64,000 bases of DNA, taken from assembly GCF_004571175.1 (NCBI RefSeq), contig NZ_CP038273.1, forward strand, positions 620,001 to 684,000, written 5' to 3'. The position numbers were made by a program, and so were the translations under genes. The notes under the pieces were generated by a model. That model did not search any database. It was not told the DNA's origin and saw nothing but the letters and a program-made list of their open reading frames with translations. This DNA is from Legionella israelensis. Its GTDB lineage: Bacteria > Pseudomonadota > Gammaproteobacteria > Legionellales > Legionellaceae. Below are positions 58,670 to 64,000 of the stretch, piece after piece (positions within the stretch are counted from its first letter, which is position 1; every line of letters starts with the position of its first letter).

Positions 58670-60915
58670 TGCTTATCCTCTATCTCCTCTTTTTTCTTCT
58701 CAGGGAATAATCCAAAAGGAGTACGAGCAGGAATTATAGATGATTTTTTTTGTAAAAGATCAATCATGGCTGAATGATTTTTTTCCTTTGCTATATCCAT
58801 TGCCGTTCTGCCATTTTCATCTTCAACAGTAAGATCAATTTGAGGAAGGGAGAGAAGATATTTCACAACGTTCATTTGACCTTCAGCAACTGCAATATGT
58901 AATGGAGTAAAGCCTGCCACCTCACTCCATACATCAGGAGGAGGCTTTATAACAGCATTCACATCTGCTCCCCTATCCAACAGAAACTTTACAAGTTCTT
59001 GATCTCCAAAGGTCGCAGAATGATGCAATAAAGTATGACCATAACCATCTCTCTCATTTATATTTTTTTCATTAAAATATGTTAATAATTCCCTGCAAAG
59101 CGCTGAATTTTCTCTTGCTAATGCCTTTGCGATTAATTTAATCACTTTTTTTGGTTTAAAACTTTTCAAAGCACCTTCTCTAACTAACCATGATACAGCA
59201 TGTATGTTATTCTTTTTGACAGCATGCTCCAGCAATTCTCGTTTATTAAATGTTTGATTGTTATCCGCGCCAAGCGTTTTTTCTAATGCCTTATTCAATT
59301 GTTCTTTATCGTGTATATTTTCAATGGCTATAAATGGATCTTCTGCGGCCATTTTTTCCATTGCCACTTTTTTTATCTCAGGGAAGAAAAACCGTTTGGC
59401 ATTTGCATGAATGGCATCTAAACTGCTTCCTTTATTCTGTAATTCTTCAACAATATCCAAAGCACTTTTTTCCTCATCCAGTCTCTGCTTCATCACCAAT
59501 GCCATAATGGTGCATTTCTGCTTACGTGCTTCATTTAATAAATAACTATCTTTTGCAGACAAATTGAATTCATTTTGAAATATCTCTCCTTTTTCCCAAA
59601 GAGACAACAAATTTAAGCCCAGCATGTTAACCATGAAATCCTGAAATACTTTAGTATCCTTTGCAAACTCTTCTAATGCCTTCTTTGCAAACTCTTGATA
59701 AGGTTCCCTCAATTCAGACAATTGATTTAAAAAAGCACCTTGCATTAATCGGGCGGAAAGTTCCGAAAACCACTCACTTTTATCATAGGAGTTGTAATTT
59801 AACCATTCCAGCCACGGAGCCTCTACCCTAACGTAGATCCTTATTTTATCTGCCATCTCTTTCCAAGCTTCTGCATTTGTATGATCAAACACATTAAAAG
59901 GTGATAAATAACTCCGATAAAGAAGCTTATCCAAAGCATGTTTCAACTCGTGAACCATTGTTGATATTCTGTCCTCTGCCGACTGATTTTCCTCGGAAAT
60001 TGTCTTAAAATAGACGCTATGTTTTGAGCGATACACACCTTTAGCATCTTCCGCAAACTCTCTACCACGTCCCCCCTCAATGAGTTTTAACGATTTTTTG
60101 ATGCCTAAATCATAATCAGGTCCAAAATCAGCTATAATATCTCCGAATGCAATCCACATCGCGGCTGTTAATAAAAATGGCTTCGCAATACCCGGCGTGT
60201 TATTGATGAAATCATTGATTTGTGCTTGAATTAATTTAATTGAATTTTCATTATAATTTTCCTGATAAAGACCCAAAAGGAGCCAGTCAGAAAGAGTTTG
60301 CCTCCCGCTTGAAAATTCTTTTTTAACAAGACCCTTATTATCATCAACTGCGTTTCTTCTTAGCTCTTTTCTGGATTTAGTGATAAAATCAATTTTCTGT
60401 TTTCTTTCCTGCATTTTCCCTTTGAGCATGTTACTCCAAGTATTAATACCCTCCTGAACAGCAGAATCATCTTTGTATTTATCTTTTAATTTATCTAAAT
60501 GGTCTAATTCTATTTGGATATGCTCAGGCTTTGTTCGTTCCTCAAAGAAAGAAGAAGATTGTGAGTAGATTCCCATGTTTTTCCCTGTGCTGGAAAGATA
60601 AGGTAATTTACGCATCTGATTTTCAAACTGTTCAGAAATTTTTTTTAGTTCTTCTTCATTAATGAGCCCATTAGTCTGCATGGTTTGCAGCAATTGCTTA
60701 AAAGATTCAATCATCTTTTCTGGCGGTGAAGAAAAAAAATGGGTTAAAATCAATGTGTTTGCTTGAATTTTAAAACCGTAAGCTTCATTTTTTAATCCAG
60801 AGACTTCAAGCGCAGAATAAAATTTCTCTTTTATAGAATTTAAATTATCAGCTGAATCAAACTCAAACACAGGTACTAATTTACTTCCTGAAGAATAAAG
60901 CATATTAAATTTCAT
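58639..60915 (-). CDS. Ankyrin-repeat protein with lethal-factor-like zincin motif
   Basis: 758 residues, no signal peptide or membrane helix. The N-terminal half is unassigned and largely helical. HELKH at 322-326 follows a hydrophobic VHEL context. E381 lies in [12 protein letters not shown] and Y374 is exactly seven residues before it, the Tyr/Glu spacing of lethal factor (Y728/E735) and Pro-Pro endopeptidase. Three to four ankyrin repeats occupy about 553-725 ([40 protein letters not shown]). The tail [12 protein letters not shown] resembles a Dot/Icm E-block. Predicted translocated zinc protease; protease function is inference. Confidence 0.85.
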   Translation of the reverse strand: MKFNMLYSSGSKLVPVFEFDSADNLNSIKEKFYSALEVSGLKNEAYGFKIQANTLILTHFFSSPPEKMIESFKQLLQTMQTNGLINEEELKKISEQFENQMRKLPYLSSTGKNMGIYSQSSSFFEERTKPEHIQIELDHLDKLKDKYKDDSAVQEGINTWSNMLKGKMQERKQKIDFITKSRKELRRNAVDDNKGLVKKEFSSGRQTLSDWLLLGLYQENYNENSIKLIQAQINDFINNTPGIAKPFLLTAAMWIAFGDIIADFGPDYDLGIKKSLKLIEGGRGREFAEDAKGVYRSKHSVYFKTISEENQSAEDRISTMVHELKHALDKLLYRSYLSPFNVFDHTNAEAWKEMADKIRIYVRVEAPWLEWLNYNSYDKSEWFSELSARLMQGAFLNQLSELREPYQEFAKKALEEFAKDTKVFQDFMVNMLGLNLLSLWEKGEIFQNEFNLSAKDSYLLNEARKQKCTIMALVMKQRLDEEKSALDIVEELQNKGSSLDAIHANAKRFFFPEIKKVAMEKMAAEDPFIAIENIHDKEQLNKALEKTLGADNNQTFNKRELLEHAVKKNNIHAVSWLVREGALKSFKPKKVIKLIAKALARENSALCRELLTYFNEKNINERDGYGHTLLHHSATFGDQELVKFLLDRGADVNAVIKPPPDVWSEVAGFTPLHIAVAEGQMNVVKYLLSLPQIDLTVEDENGRTAMDIAKEKNHSAMIDLLQKKSSIIPARTPFGLFPEKKKEEIEDKHQPSEFFENK

Positions 60916-61208
60916 TCTAATACCAGCATTCGCAGTGTCTATTTTTTAATTATAGTCAATAATGGTATAAAATTTGTTCAATTGACCGTGGCATTACTTA
61001 CTGGAACAGCTTTAGAGGTATTGCCAATTCTTGAAACTGTTTTTGCACAGGACTGATGAAACACCAATCTTCAATTCAGCCATTTAGTTCATCTAAACTC
61101 CCTCATTGGTGTTTTTGGTAAGTTCTGGTGAATTGGGATTAAAAATATTCGATAAATAAAAAAACATGTAATAAACTATTGCCAGGCTGATCCAGTTTAA
61201 ATAAAACA

Positions 61209-63527
61209 ATGAACCAAGTATTGAACAATAACTTTCGTAAAGCGCGAATCTATAAAAAACGTTATTTGAAATTTGATTTCGTAGCTTCAATCGTGGTGTT
61301 TCTGGTCGCCATCCCCCTCTGCCTTGGTATTGCTCTTGCTTCTGGCGCACCTCTTTTTTCCGGCATTTTGAGCGGGATTATTGGTGGTATTGTAGTGGGT
61401 ATCGTCAGTGGTTCACATGTCAGTGTCAGTGGACCTGCTGCGGGAATGGCTGCCGTGGTGCTGGCAGCATTAACTCAACTAGGTGATTTTAACACTTTTT
61501 TACTTGCCCTTTTCTTAGCCGGCATTTTACAGCTTATTGTAGGAGTCATGAAGGCCGGGTTCATCGCTGATTATATTCCTTCAAACGTTGTACAGGGTTT
61601 GCTTTGTGCTATTGGTATTCTATTGATCATTAAACAATTGCCTCTGGCTTTTACCTTATCCACAGAAATCGGTGAACTCAAAACTCACCTGCTTGAAACA
61701 ACAGAAGGTTTGACCTTAAAACCATTAATGGATATATCCGAGCATCTTAACGCAGGCGCTATATTTATTACTTTTCTGTCCATGGCTATTCTTATTTATT
61801 TCGATAAAACCAAAATTAAAAAATTAAAAGAAATTCCGGCTCCTATTATTGTCGTGGTCTTAGGTATTATTTTAAATGAAATCTTCATTCTGACGAATTC
61901 AGCACTTGAGCAGACCAGTCCGCAACTGGTCAATATTCCCGCAACCTCAAGTCTGGGTGAGTTTATTGGACAATTGCAATATCCTTCATGGTCGGCCTGG
62001 ACGAATCCTAAAGTTTATCTCTACGGTTTTATTTTGGCTGTAGTCGCCTCTTTGGAAAGTCTGTTAAATTTAAAAGCGAGTGAAAGACTGGATAAAAAAC
62101 GCCGTTACAGCTCAAAAGATCAGGAGTTGGTAGCGCAAGGGCTTGGAAACGTGACGGCAGGTCTCATTGGCGGCATCCCTGTTACCTCTGTAATTGTTCG
62201 GACCTCGGTTAATATTCAGGCAGGGGCTAAGACTAAAATATCTGCCATTTTACATGGGATATTGATCCTTTTGTCCGTTTTGATCATTCCTGAAGCCCTG
62301 AACAAGATACCCCTATCTTCCCTTGCTGCCATTCTTATTTTCACCGGATATAAATTAACCAAACCCCAGATCTATAAATCCATTTATGAGCAGGGCAGTG
62401 ATCGATTTATTCCCTTTATAGTAACCGTCGTCAGTATTGTCAGCTTTAATTTACTTACTGGCATATTGATTGGTCTGGCGGTCAGCTTTTTCTATATTTT
62501 GAAATCTCATAGCCAGACCCGCTTTGATATTCTCAAGGAATATTATCCTACGGGTGTGGCTCACCGTCTGGTCTTGCCACAGCAGGTTACTTTCCTGAAC
62601 AAAGCCTCTCTTATTGCTGAATTGGATTCCTTACCTAAAGGATCTCAGTTAATTATTGATGCGCGATATGCCACTTATATTGATAAAGAAATTATAGAAC
62701 TTATCAAGGATTTTAAGGAGGAAAGAGCAAAATACAAACAGATTGCTATCAATCTGCTAGGCTTTAAAGAGCATTACGATATTCACAATTACATTGATTT
62801 CATCAATGTCACCACATACGATGTGCAATCCACCTTATCACCCGCAGAAGTACTTAATATTTTATATGAAGGAAACCAAAGATTTTTAAAAGATACTCGT
62901 ATCCATCGAAATCCTAAAATTGACATTAAACATACTGCAGAAACACAACATCCTATTGCCGTCGTTCTCGGTTGTATTGACTCAAGAGTACCGGTAGAAA
63001 TGATTTTCGATATGAGTTTCGGCGATTTGTTCTGTGTAAGAGTGGCAGGTAACGTCATCAATGATGATGTTTTGGCCAGCATTGAATATGCCTGCAACGT
63101 CGCTGGCGCAAAATTGATTGTGGTGCTGGGACATAGTCGGTGCGGAGCTATTCAGGCAGCCTGTGATGATGTGCAAAAAGGGCATATTTCCCAACTTTTG
63201 CAAAAAATAAAACCTGCCATTGAAACAGCCAAAAAAATGCAGGCAGATGCCCAACAAGAACCTTCGATTCGAAAAGTAACCGAATTAAATATTGCAAATA
63301 CCTTACAGCAAATCTACCATAAAAGTGATATTTTAAAAAAAATGATAGAACAACAAGAAGTTGCTTTAACGGGAGCTTTATACGATGTCAGTTCTGGAAA
63401 AGTTCATTTTGGTGACTATTCACACGCCTTAAGCCATTTTGATGGGAAAAGAAATGAGCCATTGAGTGTTAAGCTCAGAACATTGATGAAAATTTCCAAG
63501 GTAGATCAAAGTACGGTATCTCTCTAA
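61209..63527 (+). CDS. SulP anion transporter fused to beta-carbonic anhydrase
   Basis: 772 residues. Residues ~22-432 form a SulP/SLC26 membrane domain with VSVSGPAAGM; ~455-545 a STAS-like cytoplasmic domain; ~550-760 a beta-carbonic anhydrase with zinc ligands C589, H642 and C645 and the D591/R593 dyad (CIDSR, HSRCG). Probably bicarbonate or other anion import coupled to CO2/bicarbonate interconversion. Such fusions are known in other bacteria. A single uninterrupted frame. Confidence 0.92.
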   Translation: MNQVLNNNFRKARIYKKRYLKFDFVASIVVFLVAIPLCLGIALASGAPLFSGILSGIIGGIVVGIVSGSHVSVSGPAAGMAAVVLAALTQLGDFNTFLLALFLAGILQLIVGVMKAGFIADYIPSNVVQGLLCAIGILLIIKQLPLAFTLSTEIGELKTHLLETTEGLTLKPLMDISEHLNAGAIFITFLSMAILIYFDKTKIKKLKEIPAPIIVVVLGIILNEIFILTNSALEQTSPQLVNIPATSSLGEFIGQLQYPSWSAWTNPKVYLYGFILAVVASLESLLNLKASERLDKKRRYSSKDQELVAQGLGNVTAGLIGGIPVTSVIVRTSVNIQAGAKTKISAILHGILILLSVLIIPEALNKIPLSSLAAILIFTGYKLTKPQIYKSIYEQGSDRFIPFIVTVVSIVSFNLLTGILIGLAVSFFYILKSHSQTRFDILKEYYPTGVAHRLVLPQQVTFLNKASLIAELDSLPKGSQLIIDARYATYIDKEIIELIKDFKEERAKYKQIAINLLGFKEHYDIHNYIDFINVTTYDVQSTLSPAEVLNILYEGNQRFLKDTRIHRNPKIDIKHTAETQHPIAVVLGCIDSRVPVEMIFDMSFGDLFCVRVAGNVINDDVLASIEYACNVAGAKLIVVLGHSRCGAIQAACDDVQKGHISQLLQKIKPAIETAKKMQADAQQEPSIRKVTELNIANTLQQIYHKSDILKKMIEQQEVALTGALYDVSSGKVHFGDYSHALSHFDGKRNEPLSVKLRTLMKISKVDQSTVSL

Positions 63528-63548
63528 ATTGAATGAAAGATCACTACC

Positions 63549-64000
63549 ATGCGAACATGCAAAATTTTTTCTCTTGCCATCTGGTTTATCGCATCTCATG
63601 CATTTGCTTTGCCGAGAGGATTTGTATACCTTCATCAGATAGCGCCTGATATCGAACAAGACATGCGTTATGCGCAAGACAACAATTTCACAGGGCACCC
63701 GGTACCGGGTTACAAAAGTGGAGTGTGCATCTTAACACGTAAGGCAGCGGAAAAATTAAAGCTGGTTCAAAATGCCGCTTATCAACAAGGTTATCAACTC
63801 AAAGTATATGATTGTTACCGTCCTGAAACATCCGTTAGAGCCTTTTACCAATGGAGCCAAAACAAAAGTGACACACGAACAAAAGCCCGATTTTATCCGC
63901 GTGAAAAAAAATACAATCTTTTTCGCAAAGGTTATATCGCCTCATATTCAGGGCATAGTCGAGGCAGTACTGTCGATTTAACCCTTGTTAAAATAGGTAA
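63549..64000 (+). CDS. D-alanyl-D-alanine dipeptidase, VanX type (3' truncated by window)
   Basis: About 150 residues are visible, starting at ATG 63549 with a signal peptide (MRTCKIFSLAIWFIASHAFA). Tandem features FVYLHQIAPDIEQDMRYA, YDCYRPETSVRAF and the metal-binding SGHSRGSTVDL (SxHxxGxxxD) identify the M15D family. A periplasmic dipeptidase scavenging D-Ala-D-Ala is likely. The C-terminal Glu-containing motif lies beyond the window. Confidence 0.88.
   Translation, partial: MRTCKIFSLAIWFIASHAFALPRGFVYLHQIAPDIEQDMRYAQDNNFTGHPVPGYKSGVCILTRKAAEKLKLVQNAAYQQGYQLKVYDCYRPETSVRAFYQWSQNKSDTRTKARFYPREKKYNLFRKGYIASYSGHSRGSTVDLTLVKIG

Overview
This 64-kb window reads as chromosome of a gammaproteobacterium, most probably a Legionella-type organism. 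Several things point the same way. The DNA is AT-rich. The core block is conserved (tig-clpP-clpX-lon-hupB-tRNAs-ppiD-fabI). There is a separate type II secretion pair of lspL/lspM type, a secreted protein with a DotI/IcmL-like domain, and eukaryote-like proteins (ankyrin repeats, F-box) of the kind used as Dot/Icm effectors. Genus is an inference from gene content and species cannot be named. No Dot/Icm core genes, CRISPR array, prophage or rRNA operon is present.

Layout. 1-8.6 kb: 3' truncated uvrD, a proline-iminopeptidase homologue that lacks its nucleophilic serine, mlaA-trmL, gshA-gshB, a DMT permease, a small membrane protein and a rhodanese. 8.7-17 kb: an orphan E-rich protein, a PafA-like phosphatase, htpX, udk, fabI, ppiD, a tRNA-Val/tRNA-Asp pair behind hupB, and hupB. 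17-24.1 kb: lon, clpX, clpP, tig and a four-tRNA operon (Pro-Arg-His-Leu) feeding tig. 24.3-31.5 kb: a tyrosine recombinase, an ABC-F ATPase, and the lepA-lepB-DUF4845-rnc cluster. 31.8-38.5 kb: an unknown protein, mltB-lspL-lspM, an unknown membrane protein, a SPOR lipoprotein, a dGTPase and an Ala-Glu-Glu tRNA operon. 38.6-41.7 kb is accessory: an F-box protein and an unknown 368-residue protein, divergently arranged, with an intact IS4-like element (15-bp inverted repeats, 5-bp target duplication) inserted between them in the promoter region. 41.8-48 kb: a tightly overlapping SDR-hutI-DUF3298-OPT operon, then hutG preceded by a short MITE-like element whose ends resemble those of the IS. 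48-58.7 kb: the IcmL-like protein, a FadL-type porin, an L,D-transpeptidase, kbl-tdh-ettA, a Pcm-like methyltransferase with tolC, and ttcA. 58.6-64 kb: a 758-residue ankyrin protein that also carries a zincin signature, a SulP transporter fused to a beta-carbonic anhydrase, and the start of a VanX-type dipeptidase.

The strongest candidate for something undescribed is the ankyrin protein at 58639-60915. Its HELKH motif, a Tyr seven residues before a downstream Glu, and the sequence around that Glu match the spacing of anthrax lethal-factor/Pro-Pro endopeptidase zincins. It also has C-terminal ankyrin repeats and an acidic C-terminal tail of the Dot/Icm E-block type. Other points worth attention are the IS insertion that appears to have replaced a promoter, the F-box protein, the IcmL-like protein with a Pro/Thr linker, and the iminopeptidase homologue with Gly at the catalytic Ser position.
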